From Flammeovirgaceae bacterium (GTDB taxonomy: Bacteria > Bacteroidota > Bacteroidia > Cytophagales > Cyclobacteriaceae): DNA of 64,000 nucleotides. Location: NCBI GenBank assembly GCA_021298015.1, contig JAJTGY010000006.1, forward strand, positions 62,001-126,000, in the 5' to 3' direction. Under the pieces are notes generated by a model. That model worked only from the letters and a program-made list of their open reading frames with translations, had not been told where the DNA came from and made no database searches. The position numbers and the translations under genes are program-made. Positions within the stretch are counted from its first letter, which is position 1, and each line of letters starts with the position of its first letter. Of this stretch, positions 26,785-36,216 are shown piece after piece.

Positions 26785-27252
26785 ATGCAAAAAGTATTGT
26801 TCGTTTGCCTGGGCAACATCTGCCGCTCACCCCTGGCTGAGGCAGTTTTTAACCACAAAATCAGCCAACGCGGGCTGGAAAGGCATTTTTTAGCTGATTC
26901 CTGCGGTACCAGCCATTACCACATAGGCGACCCGCCCGACCCGCGCACCCTGCACAGCGCCCGGCAAAATGGCGTGCCCATTCAGCACCTGGGGCGGCAA
27001 TTACACCCAGCCGACCTCGATCGGTTCGACTGGATTTTCGCGATGGATCGCAGCAACCACCACCACATCCTGACCTTGGCCCGAGCGGAACATCACGTCA
27101 AAGTGCATCTCATGCGCAGATGGGATCCACAACCCGACTCGCATGATGTGCCCGATCCCTATTATGGCGATGAGCGTGATTTTCAGGAAGTCTTTGCCAT
27201 TCTCTCCCGGTCCATCGATGCGTTTTTGGATGAACACGGATCAATAAACTAA
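26785..27252 (+). CDS. low-molecular-weight protein-tyrosine phosphatase
   Basis: The 155-residue enzyme removes phosphate from tyrosine, typically in control of exopolysaccharide synthesis. The P-loop CLGNICRS (Cys8, Arg14) is at the N-terminus and the general-acid loop DVPDPYYG carries Asp124, both complete. The YYGDERDFQEVFAIL tail is typical of the acid phosphatase-like group. No partner tyrosine kinase gene lies in the window. The 3' end overlaps the convergent CPBP gene by 4 nt. Confidence 0.93.
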   Translation: MQKVLFVCLGNICRSPLAEAVFNHKISQRGLERHFLADSCGTSHYHIGDPPDPRTLHSARQNGVPIQHLGRQLHPADLDRFDWIFAMDRSNHHHILTLARAEHHVKVHLMRRWDPQPDSHDVPDPYYGDERDFQEVFAILSRSIDAFLDEHGSIN

Positions 27253-28040
27253 AAGGGAAGCCGGCCTTTTTGCCACAACGATAAAACATCCATACCCACG
27301 GCTACCGTGCCGTGTATGGCTACGCCCAGCCAGATGGAGCGGCTGCGCAGACTCAATACGCCCAGCACAAAGCCGGCTACCACGGCTGCCTGCGTTTCAG
27401 CCAGCGGCTTGTTGAAGTGAATCATGCAGTAGGGGATGATCATGACGAAGATGCTGTAAAACCCCAGCGTCTTCTTCGTGGCGTGGAGCATGAACCCGCG
27501 AAAGAAAAACTCGAGCGCAAAAAACTGCAGGAGGTAGGCCACCTCCCAAATGACCAGCCGGGGAAACAACGGTTCGTCTGCACCCGGCATGAAGAACGGA
27601 TATTTGCTTTGAAAGGCTGGGCTGAATGACACGATTACCAGAACCGGAATCATGATCAATAACATAATCAGATACAGCTGCCGGTACTCCAACGCTCCTT
27701 TCAATTTCACTCCGTAGTCGGTGATTTTTTCTCTGAAGATAAATCGGATCACCAAGGCCGGGATGATCAGATAGAAAAAGATCACGATTGCCGCCCACCA
27801 CAGCAAAGTGTATAAGCGCACATCGGGTGCTGACAAACTCGCCAGCCAATCCGATAAGCCAATGAATCGAAAGAATGAATAAAAAGCTGCGTTACCGCCC
27901 CAGTATTTGGATAGGGCAAGCGATAGGCAAACGACCACACAAGTGATTAGGGTCTTGGTGCTGACAACACCCGCGGGGTCGCGGGCCGCCTCGGCATCTC
28001 GAAAGGTTTCGTGTACCAAAGCCGTGAACCGGCCCATCAT
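27249..28040 (-). CDS. CPBP-family intramembrane metalloprotease-like protein
   Basis: The 263-residue membrane protein has about seven helices. The three CPBP (CAAX protease/bacteriocin-processing) motifs are recognisable: ALEFFFRGFML (usual form EExxxR, here Leu-Glu), MIIPYCMIHFNKP with the first His, and GVAIHGTVAVGMDVL with the second His. One Glu of motif 1 is replaced, which may or may not abolish activity. Start ATG 28040 overlaps the lysC stop as ATGA, so it is translated from the lysC message. Confidence 0.85.
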   Translation of the reverse strand: MMGRFTALVHETFRDAEAARDPAGVVSTKTLITCVVVCLSLALSKYWGGNAAFYSFFRFIGLSDWLASLSAPDVRLYTLLWWAAIVIFFYLIIPALVIRFIFREKITDYGVKLKGALEYRQLYLIMLLIMIPVLVIVSFSPAFQSKYPFFMPGADEPLFPRLVIWEVAYLLQFFALEFFFRGFMLHATKKTLGFYSIFVMIIPYCMIHFNKPLAETQAAVVAGFVLGVLSLRSRSIWLGVAIHGTVAVGMDVLSLWQKGRLPF

Positions 28041-29284
28041 GATTCTTTGATCAGTAATTGCACGGTGGAACGCGAAGCCTGCTCCATGACGATGCCTGGC
28101 TTATGCCGATACTCCTCCAGAGTGCGGCTATCATAATTTTTTACCGTTACCAGGGTTAAGCCAGTGTTGTAATACACTTCAAACGACTGGCTGAGTTCGT
28201 CAATAAGCGGCAGAACTTTCGATTCGCGAAAATCGACACAGAACGAAAATGTGATAGCCGAGTTTTGCATCAGGTTGATTTTGATGCCGTACCGCGATAC
28301 CACCTGGAAGATGTGCCCCACCTGCTCCTCGGTAACGAAACTGTAGTCCGTTACCTTGCACGACACCAGGCATTGGTTTTCTTTCAGCACGATCAGCGGA
28401 GGCAATCGGAGAACTTTGCACTCATGGATGCGCGTGCCCGGCAGCTCGGGGTTCATAAAACTTTTGACATACAGAGGTATGTCGTGTTGGGCGAGAGGTT
28501 TGATGGTTTTCGGGTGAATGACGGAGGCTCCGTAGTAGGTCATCTCGGCAGCCTCGCGAAAGGGAAGTTCCCCAAAGACTACCGCAGCCGGCAGTTTTTT
28601 TGGATCGGCATTCATCACGCCCGGCACATCTTTCCAGATCGTCACCGATTCGGCCCCCAGGCAACTCGCGATTATGGCAGCGGTGTAGTCGGAACCCTCA
28701 CGACCCAGCGTGGTGGTGAATCCATCGGGTGTTGATCCGATAAAGCCCTGCGTGACCACGATGCCTGCAGCCAATTCCGGTTGCCAGCCGGCTAGCTTGC
28801 CGCGCGTGGCCTCCCAGTTAACACGACCTTCGCGAAACGTGCTGTCCGTGGCAATCACCTGTCGGGCATCTTTCCAGAAAACCGGAAATCCTTCCTGCTG
28901 CAGAAATGCTGACACCAGCGTGGTGGAAATCAATTCGCCCAGCGACACCACTTGGTCGTAGACCCGGTCTTCTTCGTGGACAAGGGCAGCCTGTTGCCTC
29001 GCGGTCATCAAGTATCCGGTCAATTGTTGGAACACCGGATGTGCGGGTGCAAAAAGTTTTTCCATCTCGGCCCGGTGATAGCGGTCAATTTCAGCCAGCA
29101 ATGGATCGATGGTTCGGCCGGCCCTTGACTCGGCCACCACTTTTTCAAGGGCGTTGGTGGTTTTGCCCATGGCCGACACCACCACCACCAGGTTATGCGG
29201 CTCAAAGCGCGAGAGAATTCGCGCCAGATTGCGGATGCCATCCGCATCGCGCACCGAGGCGCCACCAAACTTAAAAACCTTCAT
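28037..29284 (-). CDS. lysC: aspartate kinase
   Basis: The 415-residue monofunctional aspartokinase phosphorylates aspartate at the first step towards lysine, threonine and methionine. The substrate-binding start [15 protein letters not shown] is exact for the family. [39 protein letters not shown] is the kinase core. The C-terminal third carries ACT-like regulatory domains ([20 protein letters not shown]), so feedback control by an end product is likely. It is the first gene of a pair with the CPBP gene and divergent from fbp. Confidence 0.95.
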   Translation of the reverse strand: MKVFKFGGASVRDADGIRNLARILSRFEPHNLVVVVSAMGKTTNALEKVVAESRAGRTIDPLLAEIDRYHRAEMEKLFAPAHPVFQQLTGYLMTARQQAALVHEEDRVYDQVVSLGELISTTLVSAFLQQEGFPVFWKDARQVIATDSTFREGRVNWEATRGKLAGWQPELAAGIVVTQGFIGSTPDGFTTTLGREGSDYTAAIIASCLGAESVTIWKDVPGVMNADPKKLPAAVVFGELPFREAAEMTYYGASVIHPKTIKPLAQHDIPLYVKSFMNPELPGTRIHECKVLRLPPLIVLKENQCLVSCKVTDYSFVTEEQVGHIFQVVSRYGIKINLMQNSAITFSFCVDFRESKVLPLIDELSQSFEVYYNTGLTLVTVKNYDSRTLEEYRHKPGIVMEQASRSTVQLLIKES

Positions 29285-29354
29285 CTCCGTAGTTCAATCG
29301 ATTGCAATGCTTAATTTTGAACAGTACCGCCAAAGATATCTAAGAATAGCCGTT

Positions 29355-30347
29355 ATGATGGAATCTTCCCGCATTGCCTTACCCATAGGCACCGCCCTGG
29401 ATCGCTTTATCAAGAACAACCAGGAACAATTTCAGTATGCCAGCGGTGAACTTTCGCAACTGCTTCGCGATATCGCCCTGGCCAGTAAGGTGGTGAACCG
29501 CGAAGTGAACAAGGCGGGTCTTATCGATATCATGGGGCCGATGGGGTCCATGAACACGGCCGGGGACCAGCAACAAAAACTGGATGTGCTGGCCAACATT
29601 CGTTTCACGCGCGCCCTCACCAAAGGGGGTGAGGCGTGTGCCTTGATTTCGGAAGAGACGGAGTCGTTTGTTGACCTCAATAACGAGGGCAAGTATGTCA
29701 TCGCGATTGATCCGCTGGATGGTTCCTCCAATATTGATGTCAACGTATCGATCGGTACGATCTTTTCCATCTACCGGAGAAAAACGCCCGTTGGCACGCC
29801 TATACAGGATGAAGACATATTACAAAAGGGATCGGAGCAGGTGGCAGCCGGCTATGTGTTGTACGGATCGTCTACCATGCTGGTGTACACCGCGGGTCAT
29901 GGTGTGAATGGCTTTACCTACGAACCCTCGCTGGGCGAGTACGTGTTGTCGCATCCGGATATGAAGATGCCGGAGGATGGAAAAATATTCTCGGTCAATG
30001 AGGGCGGCTACCATACGTTTCCCGAGGGCGTGAAAAAATACCTCAGCTACTGTAAAGAGAAGCAATTTGTGGGGCGCTACATTGGTTCACTGGTAGCGGA
30101 TTTCCATCGCAATTTGTTGAAGGGTGGCATTTACATCTACCCGGCCAGCGCGAAAGCCCCGGAAGGGAAGCTCCGTCTTATGTATGAGTGCAATGCGCTG
30201 GCTTTCGTAGCTGAACAAGCGGGCGGCAAAGCCACCGATGGCAAGCGAAGAATTTTAGACATTCAACCGAAGAGCCTTCACCAGCGCGCTCCGTTTTTTG
30301 TGGGCTCAAAACAAATGGTGGAGATGGCGGAGGGGTTGCTGGATTGA
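29355..30347 (+). CDS. fbp: fructose-1,6-bisphosphatase class I
   Basis: The 330-residue enzyme dephosphorylates fructose-1,6-bisphosphate in gluconeogenesis. The metal-binding core is [23 protein letters not shown], preceded by ISEETES with its acidic ligand. [22 protein letters not shown] and [20 protein letters not shown] complete the substrate pocket. I start at ATG 29355 ([19 protein letters not shown]), where family similarity begins. ATG 29307 would add 16 residues and is possible. The long upstream open frame only mirrors lysC. Confidence 0.94.
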   Translation: MMESSRIALPIGTALDRFIKNNQEQFQYASGELSQLLRDIALASKVVNREVNKAGLIDIMGPMGSMNTAGDQQQKLDVLANIRFTRALTKGGEACALISEETESFVDLNNEGKYVIAIDPLDGSSNIDVNVSIGTIFSIYRRKTPVGTPIQDEDILQKGSEQVAAGYVLYGSSTMLVYTAGHGVNGFTYEPSLGEYVLSHPDMKMPEDGKIFSVNEGGYHTFPEGVKKYLSYCKEKQFVGRYIGSLVADFHRNLLKGGIYIYPASAKAPEGKLRLMYECNALAFVAEQAGGKATDGKRRILDIQPKSLHQRAPFFVGSKQMVEMAEGLLD

Positions 30348-30410
30348 CCCGCACAGTGTGGTAGCTGCTTTGCGAGAGTAATATCTTCTAGAAACGAACA
30401 GCCTCACGGG

Positions 30411-30830
30411 CTACGATCCTTTTTCCGGGGTAGTACCATCGAGTACTTCGGGCGCCTCCTTCAGCAGAATGCCGTACCATTTGACCAGCTTCTTCATGTC
30501 GGACACGTAAACACGGTTTTCGTCAAACTCCGGCAATACCGATTTTAGAAATGCCTTTAATTCCGTTCCATCGCTTTCGCTGTCGACACCGAGGTCAGCA
30601 CCAAAACTCTGTTTGATTTTCTTCAGAACCTCTTCCAGGGGCACGGTGCCCTTTTTGGTCGTGGTGTAAATCGAAATCTCACTTAACACTGAAATACGGT
30701 TGGAGCCGCCCGCCACGAGTTTGGATTTGCCGGCATCCAGCGATTCCAACAGTACACCCGACTTGCCGGGTTTCAAGATTTTATACAACCCCCCTTTACC
30801 ACTCACTGATGCGATGTCCGATAATGTCAT
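30411..30830 (-). CDS. DUF5606 domain protein
   Basis: The 139-residue cytoplasmic protein matches the Bacteroidota-specific DUF5606 pattern. MTLSDIASVSGKGGLYKILKPGKSGVLLESLD forms an N-terminal SH3-like region. ISVLSEISIYTTTKKGTVPLEEVL follows, then a helical C-terminus ending VSDMKKLVKWYGILLKEAPEVL. Function is unknown. I chose ATG 30830; a TTG 6 nt upstream is the only longer option. It precedes no gene closely on its strand. Confidence 0.9.
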   Translation of the reverse strand: MTLSDIASVSGKGGLYKILKPGKSGVLLESLDAGKSKLVAGGSNRISVLSEISIYTTTKKGTVPLEEVLKKIKQSFGADLGVDSESDGTELKAFLKSVLPEFDENRVYVSDMKKLVKWYGILLKEAPEVLDGTTPEKGS

Positions 30831-30853
30831 AAACAAAAACTAAGGCGGCAAAA

Positions 30854-31462
30854 CTACTCAACTCCGGAGGAATCGGAAAGGGCGGATTCGATAAAGCCGA
30901 GGATGTCATCCCGCCCCTGGCGTTTTTCGGACGAGGTGAGAAAGAATGGTGGCAATTCTTCCCAGATCCGTAAAAGACGGTTTTGGTACAGTTGCACGCT
31001 TTGTCGAAGGTGATTGCGCGAAAGCTTGTCGCATTTCGTTAAAACAAGTGCGAGCGGTTTTTCATTTTTTCCAAGCCAGGAGATAAAATCGAGGTCTTTG
31101 GCCTGGGGTTCAAGCCGGCTGTCCAGCAACACAAAGGTGCACAGCAAATTTTTTCGATGGAGGAAATAGTCGTCCATCAGGGCCGTCCAGTTGCTGCGCT
31201 GCGTCTGGCTGACTCCGGCATAGCCATACCCGGGCAAATCAACCAGATACCAGGCCCCGTTAATCCGGTAATGGTTGATGGTTTGGGTTTTTCCCGGTCT
31301 GGCGGACGTTCGCGCCATTTGTTTGCGCTGCACCAGCATATTGATCAACGATGACTTGCCCACATTCGATCGTCCGATGAAGGCGAATTCCGGCAGATCG
31401 GGTGGCGGACATTGAACGAGTTTTGTACTGCTGGTGACAAATTCGGCCTCGCGAATAATCAT
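30854..31462 (-). CDS. engB: ribosome biogenesis GTP-binding protein EngB/YsxC
   Basis: The 202-residue TRAFAC GTPase is needed for 50S subunit assembly. G1 is FIGRSNVGKSSLIN, the Thr-containing switch region lies in KTQTINHYRI, G3 is DLPGYGYAGVS and G4 is LTKCDKLS. Length and the single-domain plan are normal. ATG 31462 is the start; a TTG 6 nt upstream is less likely. A TTATTTTG box sits 3 nt before it. It is divergent from menG. Confidence 0.95.
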   Translation of the reverse strand: MIIREAEFVTSSTKLVQCPPPDLPEFAFIGRSNVGKSSLINMLVQRKQMARTSARPGKTQTINHYRINGAWYLVDLPGYGYAGVSQTQRSNWTALMDDYFLHRKNLLCTFVLLDSRLEPQAKDLDFISWLGKNEKPLALVLTKCDKLSRNHLRQSVQLYQNRLLRIWEELPPFFLTSSEKRQGRDDILGFIESALSDSSGVE

Positions 31463-31550
31463 GCACAAAATAAGTTCAAAGCGGGCGATTAATCGTGCTA
31501 ATCTTTCTAAACTTGCAAACTTGTTTTCGATCTGTTGGTTATTTCCACAA

Positions 31551-32276
31551 ATGGCGGTAGTACCTTATCAAAATGACCCGGCTGCAAAAAAGGCGCAGGT
31601 GGCCCGCATGTTTGACAGCATCAGCGGCAAGTATGATTTGCTCAATCATACGCTCAGCCTTGGTATTGATAAGTTGTGGCGCAAAAAGGCCATTCAGCAG
31701 TTAAAAGAAATCAAACCCCGCCATGTTTTAGATGTGGCTACCGGCACGGGCGATTTTGCCATTGCTGCGCTGGCTGCCCATCCGGAAAAGGTAGTGGGGG
31801 TAGATATCAGTGAAGGCATGTTGGACGTTGGGCGCGAAAAACTCCGGAAGCAAAAATTAGATTCCAGGATTGAACTTCGTTCCGGTGACTCGGAGAATTT
31901 GCCTTTTCAGGACAATTCGTTTGATGCCGTGATGGCCGCTTTTGGGGTGCGTAATTTCGAAAACTTACTGGCTGGGCTCACCGAAATGCAACGTGTGCTG
32001 CGCCCGGGCGGCAAGCTGATCATTCTGGAGTTCTCAAAACCTCGTATCTTTCCGTTCAAACAGATATACCACGCGTACTTTCATTTCGTTTTACCTAAAA
32101 TCGGACGATGGGTCTCCCGCGACAAAGCTGCTTACACCTATTTACCCGAGTCGGTAAATGCTTTTCCGGATGGTCAGGCGTTCACCGACATTCTGGTGAA
32201 GGCCGGATTTCATCGTCCCGAAGCCAGGCCGCTCACGTTCGGCATCAGTACCTTGTATACGGCCGGCAAGGCATAA
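31551..32276 (+). CDS. menG: demethylmenaquinone methyltransferase
   Basis: The 241-residue SAM-dependent enzyme makes the last step of menaquinone synthesis. ARMFDSISGKYDLLNHTLSLGIDKLWR is the UbiE/MenG signature 1. The SAM-binding motif is VLDVATGTGDFAI. Signature 2 is VLRPGGKLIILEFSKP. In this phylum menaquinone is the usual quinone, so MenG is preferred to UbiE. I chose ATG 31551 because the upstream extension has no family resemblance. Its TAA overlaps the beginning of porT. Confidence 0.94.
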   Translation: MAVVPYQNDPAAKKAQVARMFDSISGKYDLLNHTLSLGIDKLWRKKAIQQLKEIKPRHVLDVATGTGDFAIAALAAHPEKVVGVDISEGMLDVGREKLRKQKLDSRIELRSGDSENLPFQDNSFDAVMAAFGVRNFENLLAGLTEMQRVLRPGGKLIILEFSKPRIFPFKQIYHAYFHFVLPKIGRWVSRDKAAYTYLPESVNAFPDGQAFTDILVKAGFHRPEARPLTFGISTLYTAGKA

Positions 32277-32962
32277 CGGCCCTGCTGCTATTGGGCCTGG
32301 TGTTTACAGCCGAAGGTCAGTCCTTTTTTAAAAAGCGGAAAAATGTGAATTATGATGAGAAGCTGATCACCTACGGATTTTCCATCGGTATTCACACCTC
32401 AGCCTACCAGGTTCAATATTCCGATCAATTTGTAACCGATCAATTGGACACGGTGCACTCGGTTATGGCCGAGTTTTCCCCCGGCTTTTCACTTGGCTTT
32501 TTGGTGAACTATCGCTTCAACGAGTTTTTGGATCTACGCCTCATGCCCAAAGCCGGGTTTTATGAGCATCGCTTGCAATACAACTATACCGATGAGTCCG
32601 TGAAATCGCAACTGGTGGAAACCACGATGGTTGAGTTTCCCATTTTGTTGAAATACAAATCGATGCGCAGGGGTGACACCCGCATGTACATGGTAGGAGG
32701 GGTAACGCCTTCCTTTGAAGCCTCAGGAAAGAATGATACCATAGGCGGCAATAATGATTTGGCGATTGATATCAAGCCTCGCAATCTCACGCTGGAGGCG
32801 GGCATTGGCTTTGATTTTTATTTTCCGCTTTTCAAGCTATCGCAGGAAATCCGGTTTCAGCACGGCATCGTAGACATGCTGGGCGCAGACCCCGGCCCCT
32901 TTCGCGAGCCGCTTAAACGGTTGAACACGAACACCATCTCCGTTTATTTTATCTTTCAATAA
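32273..32962 (+). CDS. porT: type IX secretion protein PorT, non-standard start
   Basis: The product is an outer-membrane beta-barrel component of type IX secretion. The visible part begins with a hydrophobic signal (ITALLLLGLVFTAEGQ). It continues with FFKKRKNVNYDEKLITYGFSIGIHTS, typical of PorT, and ends in an aromatic C-terminus (ISVYFIFQ). No ATG, GTG or TTG lies between 32108 (deep in menG) and TTG 32291. The reading frame begins sensibly at ATA 32273, which overlaps the menG stop as ATAA. TTG 32291 would cut the signal peptide. Exact start is uncertain; the menG-porT order is one I recall from other Bacteroidota. Confidence 0.87.
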   Translation: MTALLLLGLVFTAEGQSFFKKRKNVNYDEKLITYGFSIGIHTSAYQVQYSDQFVTDQLDTVHSVMAEFSPGFSLGFLVNYRFNEFLDLRLMPKAGFYEHRLQYNYTDESVKSQLVETTMVEFPILLKYKSMRRGDTRMYMVGGVTPSFEASGKNDTIGGNNDLAIDIKPRNLTLEAGIGFDFYFPLFKLSQEIRFQHGIVDMLGADPGPFREPLKRLNTNTISVYFIFQ

Positions 32963-32966
32963 CACC

Positions 32967-33719
32967 ATGCGTACGGTACTGATTACAGGTGCTACCTCCG
33001 GAATCGGAGAGGCCACCGCCCGCCTGTTGGCCCGGAATCATTTTCGATTGATCCTCTGCGGCCGCAGACAGGATCGCCTGCATCGTCTTCAGGCTGAGTT
33101 GAAACAGCACACCGAGGTCATCACGTTAGTATTTGATGTTCGCGACAAGAAAAAAATTGATGAGGCCTTGGCATCACTCCCGGCTGAATGGAAGACAATA
33201 GACGTGCTGATTAATAATGCCGGCAACGCTCACGGTCTCGCGCCTGTGCAGGGGGGTGACGTGGAAGACTGGGATGCGATGATCGACATCAATGTCAAAG
33301 GTCTGTTGTATGTATCGCGCCACATCATCCCGGGTATGGTGGAGCGGCAGCGCGGGCACATTATTAATATCGGCAGCATTGCCGGCAAAGAGGTGTACCC
33401 GAACGGTAACGTATACTGCGCAAGCAAGTTTGCAGTAGATGCCCTTACTCAGGGTATGCGTCTTGACCTCAATCCAAGTGGCATAAAGGTTACCGCCATC
33501 CATCCGGGCCTTGTGGAGACGGAGTTTTCACTCGTGCGATTTAAAGGAGATGCTGAGCGTGCGAAGAGCGTGTATAAAGGTCTTGAGCCCCTGCATGGCG
33601 AAGATGTAGCCGATCTGATTCTGTTTGCGCTTACCCGACCCGACCATGTGGTGGTAGCCGACCTGGTGGTATTGCCCCGTGCCCAGGCCAGTGCTACCGT
33701 TGTGAAGCGACAGGTTTAA
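32967..33719 (+). CDS. short-chain dehydrogenase/reductase, YdfG-like
   Basis: The 250-residue NADP-preferring SDR starts with the cofactor loop TGATSGIGEATA at residues 7-18 and has CGRRQDR after strand 2, where the Arg residues favour NADP. NNAGNAHG, a Ser in INIGSIAGKEVYPN, and the catalytic YCASKFAVDAL follow. The pattern resembles the serine/3-hydroxy acid dehydrogenase YdfG. It follows porT by 4 bp, so it may be co-transcribed, though a functional link is not evident. Confidence 0.92.
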   Translation: MRTVLITGATSGIGEATARLLARNHFRLILCGRRQDRLHRLQAELKQHTEVITLVFDVRDKKKIDEALASLPAEWKTIDVLINNAGNAHGLAPVQGGDVEDWDAMIDINVKGLLYVSRHIIPGMVERQRGHIINIGSIAGKEVYPNGNVYCASKFAVDALTQGMRLDLNPSGIKVTAIHPGLVETEFSLVRFKGDAERAKSVYKGLEPLHGEDVADLILFALTRPDHVVVADLVVLPRAQASATVVKRQV

Positions 33720-34375
33720 CCGAGCGAAAGCAACGTTGCTTCGTGTAACTCGTGCTTACCTTCAAAGCGTAAAACGGTGGGCGCATCTGAAATACGCTGC
33801 GCGAGTTCTTTCATTTCCGCAAAGCGTGAGTCCGTCACGAACGGATCATCTGTGCCGTACACATGAACAACTTCCTTGCCCGCGAACAGTTTCCTGCCCT
33901 TGTCAAAGTCCATATCGTGCGGCAACAAGCCCGCCCACAAAATCAGCCGACTGACGGCAACCGACTGATGCATAACCCAGCGAGTGGCTGTGGCAGCGCC
34001 TTGTGAAAACCCCAACACGGTGACAGGCGGAACATGTTCGAGATGTCGTGTTTCATTCTGAAAGACAGTGTCGAGGTAGCCGATGTAGTTGTGGATGTCC
34101 ATGAGGCGGTTTTCGCGGGTCATCCAGCTGGCGCCCACCCGCTGACTTCCGCCTTGCGAGCGGGTTTGTACGTCTTCGAGATAAAACCGCGATAGTCCCT
34201 CCGGCACCAGCACACAAATGTTTTGGTACGTCAGGGGTTCCAGCTTACGGGCGAAGTATTGGGCCAACTGCCCATAGCCATGCAGCGCAATCCACACTTG
34301 CCGCGTGTCGGGAGTCAAATGGCCCAGCCGGTAGTAACGTGCCTGAAACGAAAAGGAAGCGGTGCACTCCTGCAT
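33716..34375 (-). CDS. phospholipase/carboxylesterase-type alpha/beta hydrolase
   Basis: The 219-residue cytoplasmic hydrolase has ALHGYGQLAQYFARKL at the oxyanion-hole strand. The nucleophile elbow is LGFSQGAATATRW, the acid lies in YGTDDPFV and the His in FEGKHELHE. GFSQG and the overall length match the phospholipase/carboxylesterase group, which also includes acyl-protein thioesterases. Its ATG shares one base with the cdd stop (TGATG), so it is translated from the cdd transcript. Confidence 0.88.
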   Translation of the reverse strand: MQECTASFSFQARYYRLGHLTPDTRQVWIALHGYGQLAQYFARKLEPLTYQNICVLVPEGLSRFYLEDVQTRSQGGSQRVGASWMTRENRLMDIHNYIGYLDTVFQNETRHLEHVPPVTVLGFSQGAATATRWVMHQSVAVSRLILWAGLLPHDMDFDKGRKLFAGKEVVHVYGTDDPFVTDSRFAEMKELAQRISDAPTVLRFEGKHELHEATLLSLG

Positions 34376-34860
34376 CAGTCCAGGTTTTCCTTCGCGAAAC
34401 GAAGTGGCAATAGCGAATCAGCGGACGGAGCCTTGATCCACTTGCCGTCATAGCCAAACATCACAATCTCGATCGGTTTATGCTGTCGCTCTTCAAACTC
34501 TAACAACACCTGCCGGCAGCCGCCACAGCAAGTGGCCCCGGTTAGTTCTTTGTGATTTTTCTTGTGCGCGGCCACTGCGATTTTTACAATCCGCTTTCCG
34601 GGGTGAGTAGCCGCTGCGGTATAAAGTGCCACGCGCTCGGCACACATGCTGAGCGGATACGTGGCATTTTCCTGGTTCGATCCCGTTATCAAGGTTCCAT
34701 CTTCCAAAATCAACGCAGCCCCTACATGAAATTTGCTATATGGGGCATAGGCGTGCTGGGTGGCTTCCTTCGCTTTGTGCGCGAGGTATTTACTTTCGTT
34801 GTCCAGTTCTTCAATGTTGCTGAAGAAGGAGAATTCCGTTGACTTTTTCACGATGCTCAT
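34375..34860 (-). CDS. cdd: cytidine deaminase
   Basis: The 161-residue enzyme converts cytidine and deoxycytidine to uridine forms in pyrimidine salvage. The zinc site is complete: CAE in YPLSMCAERVALYTA and the two Cys in GATCCGGCRQVLLEF. The N-terminal 30 residues are an extra helix compared with short forms. It is the first gene of a pair with the esterase and divergent from the saccharopine dehydrogenase gene. Confidence 0.95.
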   Translation of the reverse strand: MSIVKKSTEFSFFSNIEELDNESKYLAHKAKEATQHAYAPYSKFHVGAALILEDGTLITGSNQENATYPLSMCAERVALYTAAATHPGKRIVKIAVAAHKKNHKELTGATCCGGCRQVLLEFEERQHKPIEIVMFGYDGKWIKAPSADSLLPLRFAKENLD

Positions 34861-34887
34861 AATTGATGCAGGTAAGATACAAAATCC

Positions 34888-34895
34888 TAACTTAC
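34888..34895 (+). promoter_or_regulatory. -7-like box TAACTTAC, 4 nt before ATG
   Basis: TAACTTAC matches TAnnTTTG at four of its six fixed bases and lies 4 nt before ATG 34900, the same geometry as at 37268 and 39960. Confidence 0.35.
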
Positions 34896-34899
34896 CGCC

Positions 34900-36216
34900 A
34901 TGAATCGAATTCTCGTTTTGGGGGCGGGGCGGTCGTCCTCACTTCTCTTCGATTATTTGGCTACCTGGTGTGCCCAAACCGGACGGCAGCTGACGGTGGG
35001 CGATGTTTCGGTGATGGCAGCGGAGAGTCGCCTCAACGGCCGGGGAACGGCAGTTCATTTTGACATTGAGCAGCCGGCCGAGCCGTTGGTTGCTAATGCG
35101 GATATAATCGTGTCGCTGGTACCCGCGCATTTTCACCCGCGCGTGGCCCGTTTGTGCCTGATGTTCGGTAAGCACCTGATCACGGCCAGTTACGTTTCGG
35201 ACGAAATGCAATCTCTTGCTGAAGAGGCAAAGCAACGCGGGCTGCTCTTTCTTAACGAGTGTGGATTGGATCCCGGCATTGATCACATGAGTGCTATGGA
35301 GGTGTTGGACCGCGTTCGGCAACGGGGCGGCCAGCTAACCAGTTTTGAATCCTACACGGGTGGATTGATAGCCCCCGATACCGATCCGGAAAATCCGTGG
35401 CGCTATAAGTTTACGTGGAACCCCCGAAATGTGGTGATGGCCGGCCAAAGCGTGGCCAAGTACCTGGAAGGTGGCGTCAACAAGTTTATTCCCTACCAAC
35501 AGTTGTTCAGCCGGGTAACACCGATTGAAGTTCCCGGGCACGGACGTTTTGAAGGATATGCCAACCGCGATTCCCTGAAGTATCAGTCCGCCTATGGATT
35601 GCAATCCGTTGACACGATGATCAGGGGTACTTTGCGTTTTGAAGGTTTTTGCAGCGCCTGGAATGTGCTGGTGCAGTTGGGCTGCTGCGATGATACCTAT
35701 ACCTTGAAAGAATTAAGCGGAAAAACGCATCGCGATTTTGTTGATTCCTTCCTGCCTTCGGGAACGGCCTCCACGCCCGATCGCCTGGCGAGGCAACTGA
35801 AGTTGGACCCACGTGGCCCGGAACTTAAGCGCCTTGCCTGGTCAGGCTTTTTTGCTGAAGAAAAAATTGGCATGCAAGAGGGTACACCGGCACAGGTGGT
35901 TGAACGTGTGTTGAACAAAAAATGGAAGTTGGCCGAGCACGATCGCGATATGATTGTGATGTGGCATCGGTTCCGGTACCAATTTGAAAACCAGCAACGC
36001 GAGATTCAATCTTCGCTGGTAGTATTAGGTGATGATGCCGACCGCACGGCCATGGCGAAAACGGTGGGATGGCCATTGGCCATTGCCACTAAACTTCTGG
36101 CTGAAGGGACGATGGGTGTGCGAGGCGTAGTAGTACCAACGCAGGCAGAAGTCTACTTGCCCATTTTACACGAATTGAAAAAGCTGGGTGTTGTTTTTGA
36201 CGAGCGGGAAAACTAG
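34900..36216 (+). CDS. saccharopine dehydrogenase (glutamate-forming type)
   Basis: The 438-residue enzyme has an N-terminal Rossmann motif (ILVLGAGRSSSLLFDYL), HLITASYVSDEM and NECGLDPGIDHMSAMEV, all hallmarks of the Lys9/LYS7-type saccharopine dehydrogenase. The middle, ESYTGGLIAPDTDPENPWRYKFTWNPRNVV, is the substrate-domain signature. It interconverts saccharopine with glutamate and aminoadipate semialdehyde in lysine metabolism. Together with the lysine-6-dehydrogenase-like gene at 14.4 kb it suggests a lysine degradation route. Confidence 0.92.
   Translation: MNRILVLGAGRSSSLLFDYLATWCAQTGRQLTVGDVSVMAAESRLNGRGTAVHFDIEQPAEPLVANADIIVSLVPAHFHPRVARLCLMFGKHLITASYVSDEMQSLAEEAKQRGLLFLNECGLDPGIDHMSAMEVLDRVRQRGGQLTSFESYTGGLIAPDTDPENPWRYKFTWNPRNVVMAGQSVAKYLEGGVNKFIPYQQLFSRVTPIEVPGHGRFEGYANRDSLKYQSAYGLQSVDTMIRGTLRFEGFCSAWNVLVQLGCCDDTYTLKELSGKTHRDFVDSFLPSGTASTPDRLARQLKLDPRGPELKRLAWSGFFAEEKIGMQEGTPAQVVERVLNKKWKLAEHDRDMIVMWHRFRYQFENQQREIQSSLVVLGDDADRTAMAKTVGWPLAIATKLLAEGTMGVRGVVVPTQAEVYLPILHELKKLGVVFDEREN

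Noticed and set aside
29109-29354. Long N-terminal extension of fbp
   Set aside because: The region lies opposite lysC, and its translation (Arg/Thr-rich) has no resemblance to the enzyme; it is a shadow of the lysC coding strand.
32108-32272. porT starting at ATG 32108
   Set aside because: This would overlap menG by about 170 nt out of frame and give a 55-residue polar N-terminus before the signal peptide.
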